Below, in pieces: positions 17,760 through 24,969 of a stretch of 37,873 nucleotides of DNA. The position numbers were made by a program, and so were the translations under genes. The notes under the pieces were generated by a model that was given only the letters and a program-made list of their open reading frames with translations, did not search any database and had not been told where the DNA came from. Source of the DNA: Lachnospiraceae bacterium (lineage in GTDB: Bacteria > Bacillota > Clostridia > Lachnospirales > Lachnospiraceae); NCBI GenBank assembly GCA_024699355.1, contig JAILPR010000009.1, forward strand, positions 1-37,873, read 5' to 3'. Position 1 is the stretch's first letter, and every line of letters starts with the position of its first letter.

Positions 17760-18809
17760 TTAATATACGGTCACCGTATTACTAATGGTACAAAGATCAT
17801 AGTTGTTATACACTGCCAGGGTGATCGTTCCGTTTGAGTTCTCCGGTAATACCACCGAAATGTCACCTTCACCGTTTGCTGTCCATCCGCAAAGGACCGA
17901 CCAGCTTGCACCGCTGTCAGTACTGTAACTGTAATAAATGATCGGGCTGCCAGAATCTTTGGCAAGTACATGTAGCTTCGCGGTTCGCGTTGCCGCATCG
18001 TACTGCGTTACTGTAATGGCTGCCGTTTCAGGCGGTGTCAGATCCTGTGCGACCGGGAGCGCCGGTGCTGCAACTTCTTCTTTGACATACGTGCTGTAAT
18101 CCACACCCAGTGCCGTAGACTTTAAGCCAAAATATTTGGCAACGGCAGTGGCATCAGCTTTGCCAAATGCCTCCAGATCGCCTTCTTCCATGTAGAAGCC
18201 GGTATCATGCGCTTCATCCATGTAACAGTGCTCTATGATGACGCTGGGCACGTTCAGAGACGTCGCTGCACTTATCACGCCGTAATAGTCGCGGCTCATG
18301 TTGGATGCTTCGCTGAGTTTCGTCTTAACGCCTCTCGTGTAAACACCGATCTGTGAGGACAACTCTGCCGTTTCGATCTTTCCAAACGCCTGACCCTTCG
18401 CATACATCTCGCCAAATCCGCTGGTCCAGACTTCTGAACCATACAGATTATGTTCCGAAGAAGCATTCAAATGAATACTGTATAAAAAATCTGCCTGATT
18501 GTTCTTGGCGATCTGCGCGCGATCCGAAAGACTCAGTTCTGCATCCGTGGTGCGTGTCATGACCACGGTAACACCCTCGTATTTTGTCAACTCCGCATAC
18601 ATCGCATTCGCGATCTGCAATGTCAGATCCTTCTCCTGCAGATCATTGTACTGTGCACCGAGATTGCTCCCCCCGTGACCGGGATCGATACAGACAACAA
18701 CATTCTTCGTCGCCGCCTCAGCGCTCATCGGTACTGCCGCGGTCGGCAGCATGCTCGCGCAAAGCGCCGTACATGTCACCAGCGCGACCTGTGTGAACCG
18801 TTTCTTCAT
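17760..18809 (-). CDS. Secreted N-acetylmuramoyl-L-alanine amidase (Amidase_3) with C-terminal Ig-like domain
   Basis: A zinc amidase that cuts the bond between MurNAc and the stem peptide. 349 residues. Signal peptide MKKRFTQVALVTCTALCAS.. with cleavage near SAEAA (about 33). The zinc ligands and catalytic residues of the AmiC/CwlV fold are visible: His45 in DPGHGG, Glu59 in LQEKD, His113 in SIHLNAS and Glu193 in VIIEHCYMD. The catalytic domain ends near FGLKST, about 225. The C-terminal 110 residues (PPETAAITVTQYDAATRTAKLHV...) look like a beta-sandwich with repeated SYS/W strands. The ATG at 18809 has AAAGAGGATAGT upstream. It lies 60 bp after the epimerase-like gene and just beyond a 37-bp tandem duplication. 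It converges with the GH25 lysozyme. Confidence 0.94.
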   Translation of the reverse strand: MKKRFTQVALVTCTALCASMLPTAAVPMSAEAATKNVVVCIDPGHGGSNLGAQYNDLQEKDLTLQIANAMYAELTKYEGVTVVMTRTTDAELSLSDRAQIAKNNQADFLYSIHLNASSEHNLYGSEVWTSGFGEMYAKGQAFGKIETAELSSQIGVYTRGVKTKLSEASNMSRDYYGVISAATSLNVPSVIIEHCYMDEAHDTGFYMEEGDLEAFGKADATAVAKYFGLKSTALGVDYSTYVKEEVAAPALPVAQDLTPPETAAITVTQYDAATRTAKLHVLAKDSGSPIIYYSYSTDSGASWSVLCGWTANGEGDISVVLPENSNGTITLAVYNNYDLCTISNTVTVY

Positions 18810-18828
18810 ACTATCCTCTTTTCCTGTG

Positions 18829-18900
18829 TTCTTACTTAAATGAGACCTTCCGGCGATCCTCATCTTTCTTACTTAAATGAGATCGACCAACGATTCTCAT
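18829..18900 (-). repeat. 37-bp tandem duplication spanning the end of the epimerase-like gene
   Basis: Two copies begin at 18829 and 18866. The first 17 bases of each are identical (TTCTTACTTAAATGAGA on the plus strand) and the last 18 share a pattern (..CGAT/C..CTCAT). The distal copy includes the epimerase-like stop codon; the proximal copy lies in the gap before the amidase. On the transcript each copy can fold a short ATGAG/CTCAT stem. It looks like a past slippage or duplication that lengthened the gap. Confidence 0.75.
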
Positions 18901-19756
18901 AGTTCTTTCCGGCTTCCAGACTGATCAGATCCGATTGTGTCTCAAGATCTGTCACCACATCCTGTTGCGCGCAGAGTGAACTCCACGGCTCAATACAAAG
19001 GAATGGAGCGTCGGAATTCGGTTTATGCCAAAAGCCGATATAATTCATATCCGGGTACTGTACCGTGATCTCATGCTTACCCGGACCTGTTTTTAACGTA
19101 ACAGACTTTGCCACATTCTTTAAAACCAGTGCATCCGGATCAAACAGATCATGGCGCAGACGCAGTCTCTTGCGATCCTCCAGCGGATACTCTATTTCCT
19201 CTCCGGTAACAAAGCAGTCCTTGGAAAACAGCACCTGCTTTGGATCACACTCCTCCGAAAACTCCAGATAATAATCTTCGAATGCAACGCCTTTATCTAA
19301 CGGTACATTAAAGCCGGGATGACCGCCGACCGCAAAATACATGGTCCTGGTATCACGGTTCTCCACCGTCAGGATGATCTGCAGCATCCGGCCGTTTAAA
19401 CGATATTGCAGTAAAAACCGGAATGCAAACGGATACATTTTCCGCAATTCTTCCGTATCGCCAATGCTAAAGACCGCCATTTCATTTGTTGAGATCTCAA
19501 CACTCATATCCCGTGGTCTGACAAAGCCGTGTTTCTCCATTGGATAACGTTTTCCCTGATAGAGATATTCTCCACCGGTCAAACGCCCGATATACGGAAA
19601 GAGATTCGGAGCCTTACTGCCCCAATACGTCGGATCTGCCTGCCAAAGATATTCCGTGCCATCCTTTTTGTGATACACCGATTGCAATTCTCCGCCCCGT
19701 TTGGAAATTGCAATCTTCAAACTATCATTCTCCAAATAGATCAGTTCATTTCCCAT
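18869..19756 (-). CDS. Aldose 1-epimerase (galactose mutarotase) family protein, LacX-like
   Basis: A 295-residue cytoplasmic protein of the galactose mutarotase fold, expected to interconvert sugar anomers. The family features seen are SLKIAISKRGGELQSVYHK at the start, PNLFPYIGRL, the conserved HGFVR (near residue 80), VGGHPGFNVPL with the His (near 162), and IGFWHKP and LCIEPW near the end. The short LacX-like form is usual for Firmicutes. The ATG at 19756 is chosen because GGAGG lies ten bases upstream; an in-frame ATG at 19765 is too close to that site. No sugar-pathway gene is adjacent, so the substrate is unknown. It lies downstream of the probable structured RNA and could be transcribed by read-through from the RNA's promoter. 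Confidence 0.88.
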   Translation of the reverse strand: MGNELIYLENDSLKIAISKRGGELQSVYHKKDGTEYLWQADPTYWGSKAPNLFPYIGRLTGGEYLYQGKRYPMEKHGFVRPRDMSVEISTNEMAVFSIGDTEELRKMYPFAFRFLLQYRLNGRMLQIILTVENRDTRTMYFAVGGHPGFNVPLDKGVAFEDYYLEFSEECDPKQVLFSKDCFVTGEEIEYPLEDRKRLRLRHDLFDPDALVLKNVAKSVTLKTGPGKHEITVQYPDMNYIGFWHKPNSDAPFLCIEPWSSLCAQQDVVTDLETQSDLISLEAGKNYENRWSISFK

Positions 19757-19849
19757 GCCATACATACCTCCGTTGGATTTCCTATGCAAATGCCCCTCAA
19801 AAAGTTCGTCAAAGATGTCTGTTGCACGTCAGAAGGCAGGTAACACGAA

Positions 19850-20127
19850 ATATGGCAGGCCCCACCTGCCTGCCACATCACGTGAAAAGATGATAACTTT
19901 TCCACCTACTCCCTGTATAGGAATAACCCCCTTGCCATCAGATCCTGTCAATGACAAATCGTACTTCGCCGCAATCCCCCCGCACCGTTCGTATACTAAC
20001 GTTGCTGAATTACCGACGAAGACATTCGTCCAAAGGAAAGGTCATCGATTCACCACTGCTTTCGCAGCTGGTCACGACTCCCTCGAACAGCCCTGTTCTA
20101 AGATGGAAATATGAGTATTCTCACAAC
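19850..20127 (-). ncRNA. Probable structured noncoding RNA of about 275 nt, family not identified
   Basis: This gap between the ABC ATPase gene and the epimerase-like gene has no credible reading frame but has a near-perfect minus-strand promoter. The transcript, read from about 20127 downward, is GC-richer than its flanks and holds several stems: ACCAGCTGC-GAAA-GCAGTGGT with a GNRA loop (about 20052-20073), GACGAA/TTCGTC (about 20014-20029), CGTT/AACG (about 19985-20000), and an 8-bp TGGCAGGC/GCCTGCCA stem (19853-19875) followed by TATTT, a possible weak terminator. I compared it by eye with RNase P RNA, tmRNA, SRP RNA, T-box, SAM-I, lysine and cobalamin signatures and saw no match. It could be an independent RNA (6S-like or raiA-type) or a leader for the epimerase-like gene. 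The 3' end is approximate. Confidence 0.6.
19853..19875 (-). terminator. Stem-loop at the likely 3' end of the ncRNA
   Basis: A perfect 8-bp stem TGGCAGGC / GCCTGCCA with a 7-nt loop, followed on the minus strand by TATTTCGTGTT. The U-tract is short, so termination may be partial and some transcripts could run on into the epimerase-like gene 97 bp away. Confidence 0.4.
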
Positions 20128-20133
20128 AATTTT

Positions 20134-20162
20134 GTTATAACATTCAACGAAATCGATGTCAA
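20134..20162 (-). promoter_or_regulatory. Near-consensus sigma-A promoter of the ncRNA
   Basis: On the minus strand a perfect TTGACA (20162-20157), 17 bp, then TATAAC (20139-20134). It is followed by a start near 20127. The promoter lies about 100 bp after the ABC ATPase gene stop. Confidence 0.85.
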
Positions 20163-20262
20163 TATGACGAACCATACCCATTTTTTACAAAATTTTATAG
20201 GTAAATTTGTACTATAAAGCAACGAAATCGCCCTTGCATTTTTTGCCAAGATATGTATGGCC

Positions 20263-21006
20263 TTAAAGTACCTTGGATAAGAAATCCTGCAAACGCGGAT
20301 TTTTCGGGTGATGGAAGAATTCCTCCGGAGAAGCCTCTTCCTGGATTTGACCTTCGTCAATGAACATCACACGATTTCCGACCTCTCTGGCAAATCCCAT
20401 CTCATGCGTCACAACGACCATCGTCATTCCGCTCTTGGCAAGTTCCTTCATGATTCCGAGCACTTCACCGACCATTTCCGGATCCAACGCACTGGTCGGT
20501 TCATCAAACAGCATGACATCGGGATCCATTGCCAAAGCTCTGGCAATGGCGATACGCTGCTTTTGACCGCCGGAGAGCTGATTGGGATAAGCATCCGCTT
20601 TATCTTCCAGGCCAACTTTTTTCAACAGTTCCATGGCCCGTGCGGTTGCTTCTTCTTCCGATTTATGTAACAGCTTCATCGGTGCCACCGTGATATTTCG
20701 AAGAACCGTCATATGCGGAAACAGATTGAACTGCTGGAACACCATCCCCATACGCTCACGTAACGCATCGACATTGCAGCCCGGCGCATTGATCTGCTCG
20801 CCTTCAAAAATGATCTTACCGCCCGTTGGCTGCTCCAGAAGATTTAAACATCTCAGAAATGTTGACTTTCCGGAACCGGATGGTCCGATGATCACGCAAA
20901 CATCGCCTGCACAAATCTCTGTGGAAATTCCGCGAAGTACATCCACGTCATCAAACGTCTTACACAAATCCTCGATATGAAATAATACATTTCCTTTAGT
21001 GATCAC
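20263..21006 (-). CDS. Polar amino acid ABC transporter, ATP-binding protein (GlnQ/HisP type)
   Basis: A 247-residue ATPase that powers import by the adjacent permease. Walker A GPSGSGKS (near residue 42), Q-loop [13 protein letters not shown], signature LSGGQKQR, Walker [13 protein letters not shown] and the switch His in [11 protein letters not shown] are all intact. The order and length match the PAAT family. I place the start at the GTG at 21006, because AGGAGG lies ten bases upstream; this overlaps the permease stop by 11 bp. A longer frame reaches 21039 but lacks a good ribosome binding site. The substrate is likely a polar amino acid or cystine; it cannot be narrowed from sequence. Confidence 0.95.
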   Translation of the reverse strand: MITKGNVLFHIEDLCKTFDDVDVLRGISTEICAGDVCVIIGPSGSGKSTFLRCLNLLEQPTGGKIIFEGEQINAPGCNVDALRERMGMVFQQFNLFPHMTVLRNITVAPMKLLHKSEEEATARAMELLKKVGLEDKADAYPNQLSGGQKQRIAIARALAMDPDVMLFDEPTSALDPEMVGEVLGIMKELAKSGMTMVVVTHEMGFAREVGNRVMFIDEGQIQEEASPEEFFHHPKNPRLQDFLSKVL

Positions 21007-21679
21007 CGGAACGTAACCTCCTCTCGAGCCGACCTTCAAGTGCCGTCAGGAGCATCACGATCAGCAGATAAATAATGGCTACCGAGATCAGCGGGATAAA
21101 CGCTTCATAAGTACGGCTTCGAATGATATTGCCGCCGTGCGTCAGATCCGCCAGACCGATATAGCCGCTGATCGAAGTCTCTTTGAGCAACGTAATAAAC
21201 TCATTGAGCAGTGCCGGCAGACAGTTTTTAAATGCCTGCGGAAGAATGACTACGATCATGGTTTGTGCATAAGAAAATCCAAGGCTTCGGCCGGCTTCCA
21301 TCTGCCCCTTATCAATGGACATGATGCCGCTTCGAACAACCTCTGCCACATAGGCGCCGGAATTGATCCCAAATGCCAGAATGGCAACCAGCACACGATT
21401 ATCCGTACTTGCAAAAACCACATAGTACATGATCAGCAGCTGGATCATGGTCGGTGTACCTCGAATGATGGTCAGATAGGCCCTGCAAAGTAAATCCAGC
21501 AGATTCTTTTTGCCTGTCTGCTCCGATGTCGATCGAACGATCGCCACGATAAAACCGATCACGATACCCAGCAATGCAGCAAAGATGGTAATGACGATCG
21601 TCGTCCCAAGACCGCCGACCAGGTACATATATCGATCATCTTCTATAAAATTCTGATACAGCTTTTCTGTAAAGCTCAT
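20996..21679 (-). CDS. Polar amino acid ABC transporter permease (HisM/GlnP type)
   Basis: A 227-residue integral membrane protein with about five hydrophobic segments. The family-defining EAA loop that docks the ATPase is seen as [22 protein letters not shown] (about residues 128-149). The upstream segment [12 protein letters not shown]-like (here [16 protein letters not shown]) and [17 protein letters not shown] are typical of HisMQ permeases. Only one permease gene is present, so it likely forms a homodimer. ATG at 21679, 18 bp after the binding-protein gene. The stop overlaps the GTG start of the ATPase. Confidence 0.95.
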   Translation of the reverse strand: MSFTEKLYQNFIEDDRYMYLVGGLGTTIVITIFAALLGIVIGFIVAIVRSTSEQTGKKNLLDLLCRAYLTIIRGTPTMIQLLIMYYVVFASTDNRVLVAILAFGINSGAYVAEVVRSGIMSIDKGQMEAGRSLGFSYAQTMIVVILPQAFKNCLPALLNEFITLLKETSISGYIGLADLTHGGNIIRSRTYEAFIPLISVAIIYLLIVMLLTALEGRLERRLRSGDH

Positions 21680-21697
21680 AGCACCCTCGATCTAAGA

Positions 21698-22483
21698 TTA
21701 TTTCACACGAACAATGATCACCTGTGTAGATGTGGTATAGGTGTCGGAGAAATCGATGTTCTTTAAACGATCTTCCGTCACAGTCATACCTGCAGCACCG
21801 ATGTCTGCCTTACCTGCCTGAACCGCGGTAATGATGGAATCGAATTCCATATCCTGTACCTCTAAGTCCATACCCATCAGGTCTGCTACGGCAGTTGCCA
21901 TATCAACATCGATACCGATGATCTCATTGCCTTCATAGTATTCATACGGCTCAAAGTAAGCATTGGTTGCCATGGTCAGTGTACCGTTGTTATGCTCGTT
22001 CACGCACTCATAGGTGTAGGTGCCTTTGGTGTCATCGCCGATATAATTGCCGATGATCTGATCTAAGGTACCGTCAGCCTTGAGCTGAGCCAGTGCTTCA
22101 TTGACCTGTGCAGTAAGTTCTGTATTGTCCTTGGAAATGCAGATCGCATAATCTTCTTCTGTAAACGGATCATCCAGGATCTTCAGATCGGAGTTCTTTG
22201 CAACATAAGCCTTTGCCGGCTGTTCATCAATGATCACGCAATCAACTTTTCCCTGCTTTAAGGCGCTGACTGCATCGTTACCGGTGTTAAAACGTGAAAT
22301 GGTAGAACCTTCTTCCTCATAATCGGAAGCAAAGATATCGCCTGTGGTTCCAAGCTGAACACCAATGGTCTTGCCCGGCAGATCGTCCGCGCTGAATACG
22401 GTATTGGCCGGTACGCTGCTACCGCAAGCCGTTAACATGGATACGGTTGCTACTGTTAAAATTCCTGCAATAAGTTTTCTCAT
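21698..22483 (-). CDS. Amino acid ABC transporter binding lipoprotein with circularly permuted lobes
   Basis: A 261-residue lipoprotein that captures the substrate for the adjacent permease. Signal peptide MRKLIAGILTVATVSM with lipobox L-T-A-C (Cys20). In the SBP_bac_3 family the order is lobe 1 (start, ATNA.FEPFEY, VDVDMA.AIA), the hinge, then lobe 2 (GKTIGVQ.GTTG..). Here lobe 2 comes first: DLPGKTIGVQLGTTGDIFAS (34-53) to LKADGTLDQIIGNYIG (134-149). A linker follows, then lobe 1: GTLTMATNAYFEPYEYYEG (167-185), IGIDVDMATAVADLMG, and DFSDTYTTSTQVIIV at the very end, exactly where the chain would normally cross to lobe 2. This is a clean circular permutation with no duplicated part. ATG at 22483 has AAGGAGAGAATT upstream. 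Confidence 0.9.
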   Translation of the reverse strand: MRKLIAGILTVATVSMLTACGSSVPANTVFSADDLPGKTIGVQLGTTGDIFASDYEEEGSTISRFNTGNDAVSALKQGKVDCVIIDEQPAKAYVAKNSDLKILDDPFTEEDYAICISKDNTELTAQVNEALAQLKADGTLDQIIGNYIGDDTKGTYTYECVNEHNNGTLTMATNAYFEPYEYYEGNEIIGIDVDMATAVADLMGMDLEVQDMEFDSIITAVQAGKADIGAAGMTVTEDRLKNIDFSDTYTTSTQVIIVRVK

Positions 22484-22527
22484 AATTCTCTCCTTTTCCG
22501 CGCATAAAATAACGCTTAACCTTTTGT

Positions 22528-22536
22528 ATTCTAGCA
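22528..22536 (-). promoter_or_regulatory. Extended -10 promoter for the amino acid transporter operon
   Basis: TGCTAGAAT on the minus strand, an extended -10 (TGn plus TAGAAT at 22533-22528). No good -35 is seen at 17 bp. The start near 22521 gives a leader of about 38 nt before the binding-protein ATG. Confidence 0.5.
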
Positions 22537-22581
22537 TAAAAAAACATCAATTACTATGAAATTCAGTATATTTATGCAAGC

Positions 22582-22606
22582 AAAAAGGCCGCTCCGATTG
22601 CGGCCT
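22582..22606 (-). terminator. Intrinsic terminator after the Na/Pi cotransporter gene
   Basis: On the minus strand AGGCCGC, a 7-nt loop, GCGGCCT and then TTTT. It separates the phosphate transporter transcript from the amino acid transporter operon, whose promoter lies just upstream of it at 22528-22536 relative to minus-strand reading of that operon. Confidence 0.85.
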
Positions 22607-22661
22607 CTTTGCTCGTTTCATCTATGGATCTTTCGATCTATACCATTTCAGTTGATCGATC

Positions 22662-24791
22662 CTATTTCTTTTTATCTTTCTTTTTGTCTTTCCTGTCTTT
22701 CTTTTCCTTGCTGTCTTTTTTCTCTTTCTTGTCTTTCTTTTCCGCCTTCTTGCGGTCCTTTTCGGCAAGTTTCTTCAAAATCTCCTGCATCTCGGCATCA
22801 CTTACGCCGTCGGCAGCCACCCCTGAAGCAACCTGTGGTGCATTTTCCGGAAGCTCCTGGGCTGCAACACGTGAAGGGATCCCATCCACGCTCTGATCCT
22901 GCGAGAGCATTGCCATATCATGCGCATCTTCCATCGCCATGACATTGACCAGCACCGGATGTGCTTCCACAAAGGAGGCATTCATCGCCTCGTCGTCATC
23001 ATGCTTTGAAATCGGCAAGCGATACTTTCGCTCATAGAAGTCAACCGACTTTTCGAAGTCCGCGTTCTTCTCTTCTCTGACCATCTCCAGATAGCCATGG
23101 GTATCAAACCCGTCTTCACTCACCTGCAAAATGCAGACAGCAACATTACTGCAGTGATCGGCGATACGTTCATAATCCGTACCGATATCGGAAAGATCAA
23201 ATCCAAGTTCGATCGTGCATTTGCCTTTACGAAGTCGTCTGACGTGACGACGTTTTACTTCCATATGCAGACCATCGATCACCTCTTCTAACGGTTCGAT
23301 CGATTTGGCCAATGTCAGATCCAACGTTTCAAATACCGTAACGGAGGTCGATACGATTTCCGTTACAGCTGCGGTAAATACACGAACCTCTTCCGCCGCT
23401 TTTGCTGAGAAGTGACGATCTGCTTCATGCATCTCACGTACGGTCTGCATGATATTTAACGCATGATCGCTGATTCGTTCAAAATCACTGATGCAGTGCA
23501 GCAGGATCGATAAGGTATGACTGTCGTTTCTGGTCATCTGTACGCTGCTCAGCTTCACCAGATACGTTCCAAGCTGATCTTCGTAGCGGTCGATCTTCTT
23601 TTCCAAACGGTCGATCTCATCCGCCTTCTCCTGATCGTAATTCTCGATCAGTTCCATAGCCATAAAGAGGGAATCTCTTGCACTCTCAGCCATATCCGCA
23701 GCAGCTCTGCGGCTCAGTTCCAGTGCAAACGGCGGGTTGGATAAGAATCTGGTATCGAGCGTCGTTAAGACCTCGGCATCTTCCTGCTCCTGACGTTCCT
23801 TCTCATCGATCGGGATTGTCTTGAGTGCCAGTGAAACAAGCACTCCGGAGAACGGCAGCATCAGCGGCGTACCGATCAGGTTCACGAGCGTATGGATCGA
23901 AGCGATACCAACCATGCCTGCCGCTTCTTCCATAAAGCCAAAATGAAGAACCGCATTGAGTGCATAGAACACGATCATAAAGGTAGACGCTTTGATGATG
24001 TTAAAATACAGATGCATCAGCGCTGTTCGTTTACCATTCTTATTCGCTCCGAGTGAAGAAAGGATCGCAGTAATACAGGTACCGACTTCCGCACCGATAA
24101 CAACCGGAATTGCCATGGAATAGCTGATAAAAATAGAAGAACTGAGTGCCTGAACAACACCGATCGTTCCGGCAGAGCTCTGAATCACCATAGTAAATAA
24201 GATACCGATCAGAAGACCAAAGATCGGGTTCTGGAACATTGTTAAAAAGGACTGGAATTCCGCAGACGTCTTCAGCGGTGCAACTGCATCCGACATCATA
24301 TCCATCCCAAACATCAATACAGCAAAACCAAGCAGGATGGTTCCGACATTTTTCTTTTTATCGGATTTGGTAAACATATACAGACCAATACCGATCAACG
24401 CCAAAAACGGCGTAAACGACATCGGCTTAAACAGATTGATGATAAAATTATCACTGCTGATCGCATTTAAACTGAGTAACCACGCAGTAAATGTGGTACC
24501 GAGATTTGCTCCGAGAATCACATTGACAGCCTGCTTTAAGGACATGATGCCGGAGTTTACAAGACCGACAACCATAACCGTCGAGGCTGAAGATGACTGT
24601 ACAAGTGCCGTGACACCGACACCAAAGAAATATGCCAAAAGCTTATTGGACGTAATATGCGCCAATGTGCTCTCCAGCTTACCGCCGGATGCTTTGGTAA
24701 GTCCGCCGCTCATGACATTCATTCCGTATAGGAACATCGCAAGGCCACCGATCAGACCGGCAACCAAAGTGAATAGCTCAATTGCACTCAT
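22662..24791 (-). CDS. Na/Pi-cotransporter II-family protein with PhoU domain and lysine-rich tail
   Basis: A 709-residue sodium-phosphate cotransporter. The membrane part (about residues 1-330) has two inverted repeats, each with the substrate motif: TALVQSSSASTVMVV near 60-74 and MVIQSSAGTIGVV near 200-215. Residues about 355-560 are helical and PhoU-like (RRAAADMAESARDSLFMAMEL; CISDFERISDHALNIMQTVRE; DIGTDYERIADHCSNVAVCI), thought to regulate transport. The last 35 or so residues are almost all Lys, Asp and Glu (KKDKKEKKDSKEKKDRK..), and the length exceeds the usual 540-600. The ATG has GTAGGAGAGTAG upstream and a promoter at 24844-24872. A stand-alone gene ended by its own terminator. Confidence 0.93.
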   Translation of the reverse strand: MSAIELFTLVAGLIGGLAMFLYGMNVMSGGLTKASGGKLESTLAHITSNKLLAYFFGVGVTALVQSSSASTVMVVGLVNSGIMSLKQAVNVILGANLGTTFTAWLLSLNAISSDNFIINLFKPMSFTPFLALIGIGLYMFTKSDKKKNVGTILLGFAVLMFGMDMMSDAVAPLKTSAEFQSFLTMFQNPIFGLLIGILFTMVIQSSAGTIGVVQALSSSIFISYSMAIPVVIGAEVGTCITAILSSLGANKNGKRTALMHLYFNIIKASTFMIVFYALNAVLHFGFMEEAAGMVGIASIHTLVNLIGTPLMLPFSGVLVSLALKTIPIDEKERQEQEDAEVLTTLDTRFLSNPPFALELSRRAAADMAESARDSLFMAMELIENYDQEKADEIDRLEKKIDRYEDQLGTYLVKLSSVQMTRNDSHTLSILLHCISDFERISDHALNIMQTVREMHEADRHFSAKAAEEVRVFTAAVTEIVSTSVTVFETLDLTLAKSIEPLEEVIDGLHMEVKRRHVRRLRKGKCTIELGFDLSDIGTDYERIADHCSNVAVCILQVSEDGFDTHGYLEMVREEKNADFEKSVDFYERKYRLPISKHDDDEAMNASFVEAHPVLVNVMAMEDAHDMAMLSQDQSVDGIPSRVAAQELPENAPQVASGVAADGVSDAEMQEILKKLAEKDRKKAEKKDKKEKKDSKEKKDRKDKKKDKKK

Positions 24792-24843
24792 AAATTTTTT
24801 CTACTCTCCTACTTTTAGTCCTTCACCTGTCAATCCATCTTTT

Positions 24844-24872
24844 ATTTTACTTGATTTTTACCAAAAGGACAA
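24844..24872 (-). promoter_or_regulatory. Sigma-A promoter of the Na/Pi cotransporter gene
   Basis: On the minus strand TTGTCC (24872-24867), 17 bp, TAAAAT (24849-24844). It directly follows the lysA terminator. The start near 24837 gives a leader of about 46 nt. No Pho-box-like direct repeat was recognised. Confidence 0.65.
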
Positions 24873-24875
24873 TCT

Positions 24876-24905
24876 AAAAACCGCTATGTCGAGACATAGC
24901 GGTTT
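24876..24905 (-). terminator. Intrinsic terminator of lysA
   Basis: On the minus strand AAACCGCTATGT, loop CTCG, ACATAGCGGTTT, then TTAG: a perfect 12-bp stem ending in a T-run. It lies 65 bp after the lysA stop. Confidence 0.88.
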
Positions 24906-24969
24906 CTATCTTCCAAAAGTCTTAATTCAATTGCCCGGATAGCGGGAGCCGGCGGGCTGTTACTACTGC

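Noticed and set aside
19850-20127. RNase P RNA, tmRNA, SRP RNA or common riboswitch
   Set aside because: The hallmark sequences of these classes are not present on either strand; left as an unidentified structured RNA.
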